This document shows, one piece after another, positions 28,712 to 36,865 of a stretch of 64,000 nt of DNA (position 1 is the first letter of the stretch; each line of letters starts with the position of its first letter). The notes beneath the pieces are model-generated. The model was not told where the DNA came from, made no database searches, and saw only the letters and a program-made list of their open reading frames with translations. The stretch is from Nocardia vulneris (GTDB lineage Bacteria; Actinomycetota; Actinomycetes; Mycobacteriales; Mycobacteriaceae), in NCBI RefSeq assembly GCF_001613425.1, contig NZ_BDCI01000013.1:124001-188000 (forward strand). Reading direction: 5' to 3'. Made by a program: the position numbers and the translations under genes.

Positions 28712-29572
28712 GTGACCGACAAGTCGAAAGACACTTCCGAATCCTCGGCGGCCCAGGGTGCGACGCCGTCCACGGCCGAGCAGTCGGCGGTGTCGTCCAC
28801 CGGTCGGGGCGTCAGCAGCCCCTTCGATTCGCCGACCGAGCAGTTCCCGAAGCTGACCAAGGACGTGCCGCGCACGGACGACGAACTCGGCCTCGACCCC
28901 GGACCCGACGTGCCGACCGTCGGCGCGGACGGCCTTTCGGCCGACGCCCCCACCTATGCCTACGCGAGCATCCCGCCCGCCGCGAACCCGCCGGGCGACA
29001 CCGCCCGGTTGCGTCGCCGCAACCGCGAAACCCAGCGCGGCACCCTGGATTTCGGCTTGTTCCTGCTGCGCCTGGTGGTCGGCGGCACGTTCATCTATCA
29101 CGGCCTGCAGAAGCTGACCGGCTGGTTCCACGGCCCCGGGTTGGACGGCACCCGCGACATGATGGCCAACGGCGGCTGGGATCACCCCACCCTGTCGGCC
29201 ATCCTGGTCACGGTCGGCGAGCTCGGCGGCGGTGTGCTGCTCGTGCTCGGCCTGGCCACCCCGTTCGCCGCGGGTGCCCTGCTCGCCGTGATCCTCGACG
29301 CGTGGGCCTGGAAGCAGGGGATGATCCCCGGCTTCCAGTACAAGGCAGGCGTGCAGACCGGCGTCGAAATGGAGAGCATCCTCGTCGGCATCACCGCCGT
29401 GCTCGTTCTCACCGGTCCGGGCCGCTGGGCGCTCGATCGCAACCGCGGCTGGGCCACCCGCCCGTTCGCCGGTTCCTTCGCGGTGCTCGTGCTGGCCATC
29501 GCCGCAGCCGTACTCGCCTACTGGTACCTGCACGGCGGCAATCCCCTGACCGGAATCGGTCCCTTCGACTGA
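28712..29572 (+). CDS. DoxX-family membrane protein (Rv3005c-like)
   Basis: The 286-residue protein starts with about 110 hydrophilic, Ser/Thr/Asp-rich residues and continues with the four-helix DoxX domain (LDFGLFLLRLVVGGTFIYHG, then LQKL; ILVTVGELGGGVLLVLGLAT; VLVLTGPGRWALD). In M. tuberculosis the syntenic Rv3005c is the membrane subunit of a complex with SodA and the thiosulfate sulfurtransferase SseA that links thiol and superoxide defence. Neither partner is encoded here. It is divergent from the LppZ-like gene and ends in a perfect hairpin. Confidence 0.88.
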   Translation: MTDKSKDTSESSAAQGATPSTAEQSAVSSTGRGVSSPFDSPTEQFPKLTKDVPRTDDELGLDPGPDVPTVGADGLSADAPTYAYASIPPAANPPGDTARLRRRNRETQRGTLDFGLFLLRLVVGGTFIYHGLQKLTGWFHGPGLDGTRDMMANGGWDHPTLSAILVTVGELGGGVLLVLGLATPFAAGALLAVILDAWAWKQGMIPGFQYKAGVQTGVEMESILVGITAVLVLTGPGRWALDRNRGWATRPFAGSFAVLVLAIAAAVLAYWYLHGGNPLTGIGPFD

Positions 29573-29590
29573 TCCGGCCGCGAAAACGAC

Positions 29591-29618
29591 GATGGCGCCC
29601 TCCGCGGAGGGCGCCATC
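29591..29618. terminator. Terminator between doxX-like gene and ilvD
   Basis: A perfect 28-bp palindrome (GATGGCGCCCTCCG and its complement) lies between two convergent genes and can terminate both. Confidence 0.8.
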
Positions 29619-29632
29619 GCTGTTCGCAGGGT

Positions 29633-31474
29633 TTACGGCACGTAGCGGACTGCGCCCTTGTCGGCCGAGGTGGCGAGCGCGGCGTAGGCGCGCAGCGCGG
29701 TGGTGACCGGACGGTCGCGGTTCACCGGCTGCCAGGGGCGTTCGGCGGCTTCCATTTTGGCGCGGCGCTCGGCCAGCACGGCGTCGTCCACCAGCACCTC
29801 GAGCGACCGGGTGCTGACGTCGATGCGGATCTGGTCGCCGTTCTCGATCAGGCCGATGGTGCCGCCGCTGGCCGCCTCGGGGGAGATGTGGCCGATGGAC
29901 AAGCCCGAGGTGCCGCCGGAGAAACGACCGTCGGTGATCAGCGCGCACTGCTTGCCCAGACCCGCGCCCTTGAGGAACGCGGTGGGGTGCAACATCTCCT
30001 GCATGCCGGGCCCGCCCGCGGGACCTTCGTAGCGGACGACGAGCACGTCACCGGGCTTGATCGTCTTGTTGAGGATCACCGAGACCGCCTCCTCCTGGGA
30101 TTCCACGACGAGCGCGGGCCCCTGGAAGGCGAACAGCTCCTCATCGATGCCCGCGGTCTTGAGCACGGCGCCGTCGGGAGCGACGTTGCCGCGCAACACG
30201 ACCAGGCCGCCCTCCTTCGTGTACGCGTGCTCGATATCGCGGATGCACCCGCCCGCGGCATCGGTGTCGAGCGAGGACCAGCGATTCGCGGTGGAGAACG
30301 GTTCGGTCGTGCGCACACCGCCCGGCGCGGCATGGAACAGCTCGACCGCCTCGTCGGAAGCCTTGCCGGAGCGGATATCCCAGGTGTCGAGCCACTCGTC
30401 GAAGCTGCGTGAATGCACCGTGCGCACCTCGGTTTCGAGCAGCCCGGCACGGCGCAGCTCGCCCAGGATGGCGGGAATGCCGCCGGCCCGGTGCACGTCC
30501 TCCATGTGGTAGTCGGAGTTGGGCGACACCTTGGACAGCGTCGGCACCCGGCGGCTGGTCTCCTCGATGGTGTGCAGATCGAAGTCGATCTCGCCCTCCT
30601 GCGCGGCGGCCAGCGTGTGCAGCACCGTGTTGGTGGAGCCGCCCATCGCCACGTCGAGCGCCATCGCGTTGCGGAAAGCCTTGGCATCGGCCACGTTCCG
30701 CGGCAGCACCGACGCGTCGTCCTCGCGGTACCAGCGGTTGGCGATATCGACGATCACGGTGCCCGCCCGCTCGAACAGCGCCCGGCGCGCTTCGTGGGTG
30801 GCCAGCGTGGAACCGTTGCCCGGCAACGCGAGTCCCAGCGCCTCGGTGAGGCAGTTCATCGAGTTCGCGGTGAACATGCCCGAGCACGACCCGCAGGTCG
30901 GACAGGCGGACCGTTCGACCTCGGACAAACCTTCTTCGGACACAGCCTGATTCGCGCTCGCGGAGATCGCGGTGATCAGGTCGGTCGGGGCCTGCGCGAC
31001 GCCGCCGACCACGACGGCCTTGCCCGCCTCCATCGGTCCGCCGGAGACGAACACCGCCGGAATGTTCAGCCGCATAGCGGCATTCAGCATGCCGGGGGTG
31101 ATCTTGTCGCAGTTGGAGATGCACACCAGCGCGTCGGCGGTGTGCGCGTTCGCCATGTATTCCACGGAGTCGGCGATGATTTCGCGCGAGGGCAGCGAGT
31201 AGAGCATGCCGCCGTGGCCCATCGCGATGCCGTCGTCGACGGCGATGGTGTGGAATTCGCGGGGCACACCGCCGGCGGCCCGTACCGCCTCGGCAACGAT
31301 CTCGCCGACGTTCTTCAGGTGCACATGGCCGGGCACGAACTGGGTGTAGGAGTTCGCGATGGCGATGATCGGCTTGCCGAAATCGGTGTCGGTCATGCCG
31401 GTGGCGCGCCAGAGCGCGCGGGCGCCTGCGGCATTGCGGCCGACGGTGGTGGTGCGTGAACGAAGCGGTGGCAT
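29633..31474 (-). CDS. ilvD: Dihydroxy-acid dehydratase
   Basis: The 613-residue enzyme makes the 2-oxo acids that precede valine and isoleucine. Fe-S cluster cysteines are visible in VCISNCDKITPGML and CPTCGSCSGMFTANSMNCL; other landmarks are the start RSRTTTVGRNAAGARALWRA, PGNGSTLATHEARR, and the C-terminal GRFSGGTSGLSIGHISPEA. The ATG at 31474 is preceded by GAGGA six bases upstream. It faces away from ilvBNC across the PH-domain gene. In M. tuberculosis ilvD lies elsewhere, so clustering with ilvBNC differs here. Confidence 0.97.
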   Translation of the reverse strand: MPPLRSRTTTVGRNAAGARALWRATGMTDTDFGKPIIAIANSYTQFVPGHVHLKNVGEIVAEAVRAAGGVPREFHTIAVDDGIAMGHGGMLYSLPSREIIADSVEYMANAHTADALVCISNCDKITPGMLNAAMRLNIPAVFVSGGPMEAGKAVVVGGVAQAPTDLITAISASANQAVSEEGLSEVERSACPTCGSCSGMFTANSMNCLTEALGLALPGNGSTLATHEARRALFERAGTVIVDIANRWYREDDASVLPRNVADAKAFRNAMALDVAMGGSTNTVLHTLAAAQEGEIDFDLHTIEETSRRVPTLSKVSPNSDYHMEDVHRAGGIPAILGELRRAGLLETEVRTVHSRSFDEWLDTWDIRSGKASDEAVELFHAAPGGVRTTEPFSTANRWSSLDTDAAGGCIRDIEHAYTKEGGLVVLRGNVAPDGAVLKTAGIDEELFAFQGPALVVESQEEAVSVILNKTIKPGDVLVVRYEGPAGGPGMQEMLHPTAFLKGAGLGKQCALITDGRFSGGTSGLSIGHISPEAASGGTIGLIENGDQIRIDVSTRSLEVLVDDAVLAERRAKMEAAERPWQPVNRDRPVTTALRAYAALATSADKGAVRYVP

Positions 31475-31790
31475 AGAGGGTCCTCGGTCTGGTCGCGGGG
31501 GCTGCGGTGCGACGAACGCGGAGCTGGCTCCGCGGCCGTTCCACGGTACTCCCGCGTGGAGGTGGGCTTACTGCCGGTCGGGCGCGGCTCGTGGCCGTCG
31601 GCCCGGCCCGTGCCAGGTGGGGCGGTGTCGTGGGTCGCCGCGAGTGGTGGTCGCCGGCGCTGACGGTGTCGCCGGAGGTGCCGGCCCGTCGGGCTCGCGG
31701 GGTGCGCGCCGGGACGGATCCGCCCGACGCGGTGACCGCATCGCATAGCCGACAACATCGTAGCGCCGGCCGTTTGTTCCGGCCCGCGCC
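31475..31790. other. ilvD upstream region
   Basis: This 316-base gap carries the ilvD ribosome site and, at 31517-31534, the inverted repeat CGCGGAGCTGGCTCCGCG (8-bp arms, 2-base centre). That is better suited to a DNA operator than to an RNA hairpin. I see no leader peptide rich in branched-chain codons here and no other gene I can support. Confidence 0.4.
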
Positions 31791-32381
31791 TTATTGCGCG
31801 TTCTTGTCCCCGGGGGTGTTCTCGGCTTTGCCCTCGGCAGCGGTGTTCGTGCTTTCGGCGCTCGCGGTGTCATCACCGGACTCGTCGGCCGATTCCGCGT
31901 CCGCCGAATTATCGGCCGGCTCTTCCTTGGGCACCACATACGGATCGGGAATCCACCCGTGCGAGGCCGCCGCCAGATCCCGCACCCGGTCATAACTCAC
32001 CGCGGGTAATTTCACCTCGGTACCGTCCACCAGATCGGCGCGCACGTATCCACGCTTCGGGATACGCACCCCCTTCAGCTGAGACCAGTCCAGGTGCCGC
32101 GAGCCGAATACGGTCCGCAGATCGAGTCCGGCGTCGGACACCGTGGTCTGGGTCCGCTGCACCCAGACGGCCACCGCGACGGGGATCAGCAGCAGCGGCC
32201 ACAGCCCGGCGGGCCAGCCGACGAACATGAAGAACATGCACATCAGAAGGATGAACACGCCTAGGAAGGCCAGGCGTGGGATGCGGATCACAGTGGCGGT
32301 CGAGGCGCTACCCGTATCCGATCCCTCGGTGGCGGTGTGGGACGATTTAGCCGGTGGCACGGACTGATGCGGTGATGACAC
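31791..32381 (-). CDS. PH-domain membrane protein (CFP6/Rv3004-like)
   Basis: The 196-residue protein has a short polar N-terminus, two closely spaced hydrophobic helices (LAFLGVFILLMCMFFMFVGW and LLLIPVAVAVWV), and a bacterial PH-like domain (TTVSDAGLDLRTVFGSRHLD, then WSQLKGVRIPKRG, YDRVRDLAA). The C-terminal tail is acidic and Ala/Ser-rich. It corresponds in place and type to M. tuberculosis Rv3004 (cfp6), next to ilvB. I chose GTG 32381, after GCGAGG, over the in-frame ATG at 32414. It is divergent from the ilv leader. Molecular role unknown. Confidence 0.82.
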   Translation of the reverse strand: MSSPHQSVPPAKSSHTATEGSDTGSASTATVIRIPRLAFLGVFILLMCMFFMFVGWPAGLWPLLLIPVAVAVWVQRTQTTVSDAGLDLRTVFGSRHLDWSQLKGVRIPKRGYVRADLVDGTEVKLPAVSYDRVRDLAAASHGWIPDPYVVPKEEPADNSADAESADESGDDTASAESTNTAAEGKAENTPGDKNAQ

Positions 32382-32477
32382 ACCACCATCCTCGCATCCT
32401 GGTGAAGGACCCAAGCAGCCGCACTATCCCACATAATGGGAGCTGTTTGACTCTTCGGCCAACGCACACATACCGTC

Positions 32478-32531
32478 ATGCGCGTGAACCGAAACGAGTT
32501 GCTCGTAATCGGCCGGCGCGTCCAGCGTTGA
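32478..32531 (+). CDS. ilvB leader peptide (attenuator)
   Basis: The 17-residue ORF MRVNRNELLVIGRRVQR has consecutive Leu-Leu-Val-Ile codons, the products of the downstream pathway. Ribosome stalling there at low branched-chain aminoacyl-tRNA would favour an antiterminator over the terminator 48 bases further on. Leader-peptide attenuation of ilvBNC is known in Corynebacterium glutamicum. There is no Shine-Dalgarno sequence, so the leader may be leaderless; a possible promoter has TTGACT at 32447 and TACCGT or an upstream CATAAT as -10. The promoter assignment is uncertain. Confidence 0.75.
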   Translation: MRVNRNELLVIGRRVQR

Positions 32532-32578
32532 GCCTGACTACCTGAGTCGAATACGTCAGCTCGCGTTGCGACGCGCCA

Positions 32579-32613
32579 CCCTCGAACAGCCATGCGCTGT
32601 CGGGGGCTTTTTT
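32579..32613 (+). terminator. Attenuator terminator of the ilvBNC operon
   Basis: The arm CCCTCGAACAGC (32579-32590), loop CATGC, and arm GCTGTCGGGGG pair over 11 bp with one bulged A and are followed by six T at 32608-32613. This is a classical intrinsic terminator upstream of a coding gene, as expected for attenuation. A smaller hairpin (CGCGT-TGCG-ACGCG) precedes it and may be the pause structure. Confidence 0.8.
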
Positions 32614-32708
32614 GTGTTCGGACGAATTGTCCGACAGGGCGAGTCGCAAGACACCGCATGTCAGACACAAATCCGGGGTCAGAACGACAAGCAGTTAGGA
32701 ACAAGACG

Positions 32709-34634
32709 GTGAGTGCACCTACCGCACGGCCCGGGCCCTCGGCCCGCAGGCCGGCGCCTGCGGCCCATCAGCCGGGCGCCGGCAGCTCGACGACGCAGGC
32801 CAACCGCCGCCAGGTCCCGCCCGAGCGGGTCACCGGCGCGCAGTCGGTCGTCCGTTCGCTCGAAGAGCTCGGCGTCGACACGGTATTCGGCATTCCCGGC
32901 GGCGCGATTCTCCCGGTCTACGACCCGCTGTTCGACTCGACCAAGGTGCGCCACGTGCTGGTCCGGCACGAGCAGGGCGCGGGTCACGCCGCGACCGGCT
33001 ACGCGCAGGCCACCGGCAAGGTCGGGGTCTGCATGGCCACCTCCGGTCCGGGCGCCACCAACCTGGTCACCCCGATCGCCGACGCGCAGATGGACTCGGT
33101 GCCGATCGTCGCGATCACCGGGCAGGTCGGTCGCGGACTGATCGGCACGGACGCCTTCCAAGAGGCCGACATCTCCGGCATCACCATGCCGATCACCAAG
33201 CACAACTTCCTCATCACCGAGGGCGTGGACATCCCGCGCATCATCGCCGAGGCGTTCTACCTGGCCGCCAGCGGCCGGCCGGGCGCGGTGCTGGTCGACA
33301 TCCCGAAGGACGTGCTGCAGATGCAGACGACCTTCAGCTGGCCCCCGGAGATGCGGCTGCCCGGCTACCGTCCGGTGACCAAGCCGCACGGCAAGCAGGT
33401 GCGCGAGGCCGCGCGGATGATCTTGGAAGCCAAGTCGCCGGTGCTCTACGTCGGCGGCGGCGTGATCAAGGCCGACGCCTCGCCGGAACTGCTGGAACTG
33501 GCCGAGCTGACCGGCATCCCCGTGGTCACCACGCTGATGGCGCGCGGCGCGTTCCCGGACAGCCACCAGCTCAACATGGGCATGCCCGGCATGCACGGCA
33601 CGGTGGGAGCCGTTGCGGCACTGCAACGCTCGGATCTGCTGATCACCCTCGGCGCGCGCTTCGACGACCGGGTCACCGGTCAGCTCGACTCGTTCGCGCC
33701 GGACGCCCGGGTGATCCACGCCGATATCGACCCGGCCGAGATCGGCAAGAACCGGCACGCCGACGTCCCGATCGTGGGCGACTGCCGCGAGGTGATCATC
33801 GAGCTGATCGAGACACTGAAGGCCGAGCCGACCGCCACGACACCGCTGCTCGATCTGGCCGACTGGTGGAAGTACCTGGACGGCGTGCGCAAGAGCTACC
33901 CGCTCGGCTGGACCACGCCCAGCGACGGTTCGCTCTCGCCCGAATTTGTCATCGAGGCCCTGGGCCGCCTGGCCGGGCCCGATGCCGTCTACTGTGCCGG
34001 CGTCGGCCAGCACCAGATGTGGGCCGCGCAGTTCATCAAGTACGAAAAGCCGCGCACCTGGCTGAATTCCGGCGGTCTGGGCACCATGGGCTACGCCGTG
34101 CCCGCCGCCATGGGCGCCAAGATGGGCGCGCCCGAGAAAGAGGTGTGGGCGGTCGACGGTGACGGCTGTTTCCAGATGACCAACCAGGAGCTGGCCACCT
34201 GCGCCGTCGAGGGCGTGCCGATCAAGGTCGCGCTGATCAACAACGGCAACCTCGGCATGGTCCGGCAGTGGCAGACGCTGTTCTACGAGGAGCGCTACTC
34301 CAACACCGATCTCGGCACGCACACCCTGCGCATCCCCGACTTCGTCAAGCTCGCCGAAGCCCTTGGCTGCCACGGCATCCGGGTCGAGCGCGAGGAGGAC
34401 GTGGAGGCCGCGATCCGCGAGGCGCAGGCCATCAACGACCGCCCCGTGGTGATCGACTTCATCGTCGGCAAGGACGCCCAGGTGTGGCCGATGGTCGCCG
34501 CGGGCACCAGCAACGACGAGATCATGGCCGCCCGCGGCATCCGCCCGCTGTTCGACGAGGACGAGCAGGCCGCCGAGCCCGCCGTCATCCACGAGGCGAT
34601 GTCGCACGAAAAGAACAAGGGGAGTGAGCAGTGA
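32709..34634 (+). CDS. ilvB: Acetolactate synthase, large subunit
   Basis: The 641-residue ThDP-dependent enzyme condenses pyruvate with pyruvate or 2-oxobutyrate, the first step to valine, leucine and isoleucine. The catalytic Glu lies in VRHEQGAGHAATGY; the ThDP motif reads VDGDGCFQMTNQELATC and continues to ALINNGNLGMVRQWQ; the FAD region is conserved. GTG 32709 (encoding MSAPTARPG) matches the N-terminus of mycobacterial IlvB1; the frame continues open to 32592 through the attenuator. It is the first gene of ilvB-ilvN-ilvC and overlaps ilvN by 4 bases (GTGA). Confidence 0.97.
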   Translation: MSAPTARPGPSARRPAPAAHQPGAGSSTTQANRRQVPPERVTGAQSVVRSLEELGVDTVFGIPGGAILPVYDPLFDSTKVRHVLVRHEQGAGHAATGYAQATGKVGVCMATSGPGATNLVTPIADAQMDSVPIVAITGQVGRGLIGTDAFQEADISGITMPITKHNFLITEGVDIPRIIAEAFYLAASGRPGAVLVDIPKDVLQMQTTFSWPPEMRLPGYRPVTKPHGKQVREAARMILEAKSPVLYVGGGVIKADASPELLELAELTGIPVVTTLMARGAFPDSHQLNMGMPGMHGTVGAVAALQRSDLLITLGARFDDRVTGQLDSFAPDARVIHADIDPAEIGKNRHADVPIVGDCREVIIELIETLKAEPTATTPLLDLADWWKYLDGVRKSYPLGWTTPSDGSLSPEFVIEALGRLAGPDAVYCAGVGQHQMWAAQFIKYEKPRTWLNSGGLGTMGYAVPAAMGAKMGAPEKEVWAVDGDGCFQMTNQELATCAVEGVPIKVALINNGNLGMVRQWQTLFYEERYSNTDLGTHTLRIPDFVKLAEALGCHGIRVEREEDVEAAIREAQAINDRPVVIDFIVGKDAQVWPMVAAGTSNDEIMAARGIRPLFDEDEQAAEPAVIHEAMSHEKNKGSEQ

Positions 34635-35134
34635 GCACGACACACACTTTGAGTGTGCTGGTCGAGGACAAGCCGGGCGTGCTGGCTCGGGTTGCGGCAC
34701 TGTTCTCGCGCCGCGGGTTCAATATCGAGTCGCTGGCGGTCGGCGGCACCGAGCTGCCGGAGATCTCCCGGATGACCATCGTCGTCACCGTCGAGGACCT
34801 GCCGCTCGAGCAGGTCACCAAGCAGCTCAACAAGCTGGTGAACGTCATCAAGATCGTCGAGCAGGACTCCGACACCTCGGTGGCCCGCGAGCTGATCCTG
34901 GTGAAGGTGCGCGCGGATGCCAGCGTGCGGACCCAGGTGATCGAGGCGGTTACGCTCTTCCGGGCGAAAGTGATCGACGTCTCCCCGGACGCGCTCACCG
35001 TCGAGGCGACCGGCACCCGGTCCAAGCTCGACGCGCTGCTGCGCATGCTGGAGCCGTACGGCATCCGGGAGATCGTGCAGTCCGGTGTGGTCGCCGTCGG
35101 CCGTGGGCCGAAGTCGATCACGGCGACGCGCTAG
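34631..35134 (+). CDS. ilvN: Acetolactate synthase, small regulatory subunit
   Basis: The 167-residue subunit has an N-terminal ACT domain (THTLSVLVEDKPGVLARVAA, LFSRRGFNIESLAVG) that binds valine for feedback inhibition, and a C-terminal domain (ELILVKVRADASVRTQVIEA). The length is usual for actinobacteria. The GTG start lies within the ilvB stop overlap, indicating coupled translation and stoichiometric assembly with IlvB. Confidence 0.97.
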   Translation: MSTTHTLSVLVEDKPGVLARVAALFSRRGFNIESLAVGGTELPEISRMTIVVTVEDLPLEQVTKQLNKLVNVIKIVEQDSDTSVARELILVKVRADASVRTQVIEAVTLFRAKVIDVSPDALTVEATGTRSKLDALLRMLEPYGIREIVQSGVVAVGRGPKSITATR

Positions 35135-35184
35135 CGCTCACAAATCTCAGACCTATACAGAAAAATCCAGAAGGGAACCAACCA

Positions 35185-36198
35185 GTGGCAGTCGAGATGT
35201 TCTACGACGACGACGCCGACCTGTCGATCATCCAGGGCCGCAAGGTCGCTGTCATCGGCTACGGCAGCCAGGGCCACGCGCACTCGCTGAGCCTGCGCGA
35301 CTCCGGTGTCGAGGTCCGCGTCGGCCTCGCGGAGGGTTCGAAGTCGCGGCCCAAGGCCGAGGAGGCGGGCCTGACCGTCGGTACGCCGGCCGAGGTTTCG
35401 GCGTGGGCCGACGTGATCATGGTGCTGGCCCCCGACACCGCCCAGGCGTCGATCTTCACCAACGACATCGAGCCCAACCTGAAGGACGGCGACGCGCTGT
35501 TCTTCGGCCACGGCCTCAACATCCACTTCGGTTTGATCAAGGCGCCGGAGTTCATCACCGTCGCGATGGTCGCGCCGAAGGGCCCGGGCCACCTGGTGCG
35601 TCGTCAGTTCGTCGACGGCAAGGGCGTGCCCGCGCTGATCGCGGTCGACCAGGATCCGAAGGGTGAGGGTCAGGCGCTGGCCCTGTCCTACGCGAAGGCG
35701 ATCGGCGGCGCGCGCGCCGGCGTCATCAAGACCACCTTCAAGGAAGAGACCGAGACCGACCTGTTCGGCGAGCAGGCCGTGCTCTGCGGCGGCACCGAGG
35801 AACTGGTCAAGACCGGTTTCGAGGTCATGGTCGAGGCCGGTTACGCGCCGGAGATGGCGTACTTCGAGGTGCTGCACGAGCTCAAGCTCATCGTCGACCT
35901 GATGTACGAGGGCGGCATCGCCCGGATGAACTACTCGGTCTCCGACACCGCCGAGTTCGGTGGCTACCTGTCGGGCCCGCGGGTCATCGACGCCGACACC
36001 AAGAAGCGGATGCAGGACATCCTCAAGGACATCCAGGACGGCACCTTCGTCAAGCGCCTCGTCGCCAACGTCGAGGGTGGCAACAAGGAGCTCGAGGGTC
36101 TGCGCAAGCAGAACGCCGAGCACCCGATCGAGGTCACCGGCGCCAAGCTGCGCGGCCTGATGAGCTGGGTCGACCGGCCGATCACCGAAACCGCGTAG
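35185..36198 (+). CDS. ilvC: Ketol-acid reductoisomerase
   Basis: The 337-residue class I enzyme performs the Mg2+- and NADPH-dependent isomeroreduction of acetolactate. Landmarks are the Rossmann motif VIGYGSQGHAHSLSLRDSGV, PKGPGHLVRR, and the metal-binding FKEETETDLFGEQAVLCGG. GTG 35185 follows AGAAGGGA by 8 bases; the longer open frame reaching 34624 lies inside ilvN. The length equals that of characterised class I enzymes. A strong terminator closes the operon. Confidence 0.97.
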   Translation: MAVEMFYDDDADLSIIQGRKVAVIGYGSQGHAHSLSLRDSGVEVRVGLAEGSKSRPKAEEAGLTVGTPAEVSAWADVIMVLAPDTAQASIFTNDIEPNLKDGDALFFGHGLNIHFGLIKAPEFITVAMVAPKGPGHLVRRQFVDGKGVPALIAVDQDPKGEGQALALSYAKAIGGARAGVIKTTFKEETETDLFGEQAVLCGGTEELVKTGFEVMVEAGYAPEMAYFEVLHELKLIVDLMYEGGIARMNYSVSDTAEFGGYLSGPRVIDADTKKRMQDILKDIQDGTFVKRLVANVEGGNKELEGLRKQNAEHPIEVTGAKLRGLMSWVDRPITETA

Positions 36199-36212
36199 GC
36201 TTCCGACTGCGC

Positions 36213-36243
36213 GTGGCCCGGCACCCGAATGGTGCCGGGCCAC
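36213..36243 (+). terminator. Terminator of the ilvBNC operon
   Basis: A perfect 13-bp stem (GTGGCCCGGCACC with its complement) and a CGAAT loop stand 15 bases after the ilvC stop. The convergent gene on the other strand can use it too. Confidence 0.8.
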
Positions 36244-36258
36244 CGTCGTTTCCGGGGA

Positions 36259-36570
36259 CTAGCTGCTGCCGAACAGGCCGTGCGGGCGGTTCTGGCGGAA
36301 CTGCCAGAACGGGTCGTCGTGCCTGCCGCGGTCGAACGGGCCGTTGTTGCAGCGCCAGTTCTCGAACGGGCCGAAATCGCAGTTGTGGTTGTGGTGCGGC
36401 CGGTGCCGGACCTCGGTGACGCCCGGCCCGGCGATGTTCGCGTCCGCCGAGGCCGGAATGGCCATGGCGGTCAACGGAACAGCGACGATCGCACCGGCGA
36501 CGGCGGCCCGGGCCAGCAGACGCCGCGACGGCGTGGACTTGATGGTGGAGAACAACGTGGATCCTTTCAC
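36259..36570 (-). CDS. Small secreted protein, His/Asn/Phe-rich
   Basis: The 103-residue precursor has a basic N-region (STIKSTPSRRLLARA), a hydrophobic core (AVAGAIVAVPLTAMAIPA) and a cleavage site near ASADA. The mature chain of about 55 residues is rich in His, Asn, Phe and Arg (RHRPHHNHNCDFGPFENWRC) with two cysteines. I do not recognise a family. GTG 36570 is one start; a TTG at 36555 has AAAGGA at a better spacing and may be the true one. The His/Asn-rich stretch could bind metal, but nothing shows this. Confidence 0.65.
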   Translation of the reverse strand: MKGSTLFSTIKSTPSRRLLARAAVAGAIVAVPLTAMAIPASADANIAGPGVTEVRHRPHHNHNCDFGPFENWRCNNGPFDRGRHDDPFWQFRQNRPHGLFGSS

Positions 36571-36802
36571 TCTGCGGCGAACTGTGCGTTCACCATCCCC
36601 CGGCTGCGGTCTGCCCACGTCACACAGCGGTCGCTGACATGCGCGCCGCGAACAGGTCGGGATCAACTGTGTCGCCGCTACTTCGCGAGGCGCCCCCGGC
36701 ATACCCGGCGCAGCACCGACTGCACGGTCTCACTCTCGCGCATCCGGTGCGCGACGTCACGGGTGTTGTCCCCATTCCGGAGAATTTCAGTCATTGGTAT
36801 TA

Positions 36803-36814
36803 GGGGTTAACCCC
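36803..36814. promoter_or_regulatory. Palindrome GGGGTTAACCCC
   Basis: A perfect 12-bp palindrome lies in the 36571-36865 gap, upstream of the small secreted protein gene and downstream of the antiporter gene, both on the minus strand. It may be an operator. I cannot name a regulator and see no gene in the gap. Confidence 0.3.
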
Positions 36815-36865
36815 CATACACGGATCGGCCGGGGCCCAAGCGAACTCGGGCAGTGCGGGGCCGGG

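Noticed and set aside
34624..35184. Extended N-terminus for IlvC
   Set aside because: The frame is open through ilvN by composition only; the GTG at 35185 has a good ribosome site and gives the usual 337 residues.
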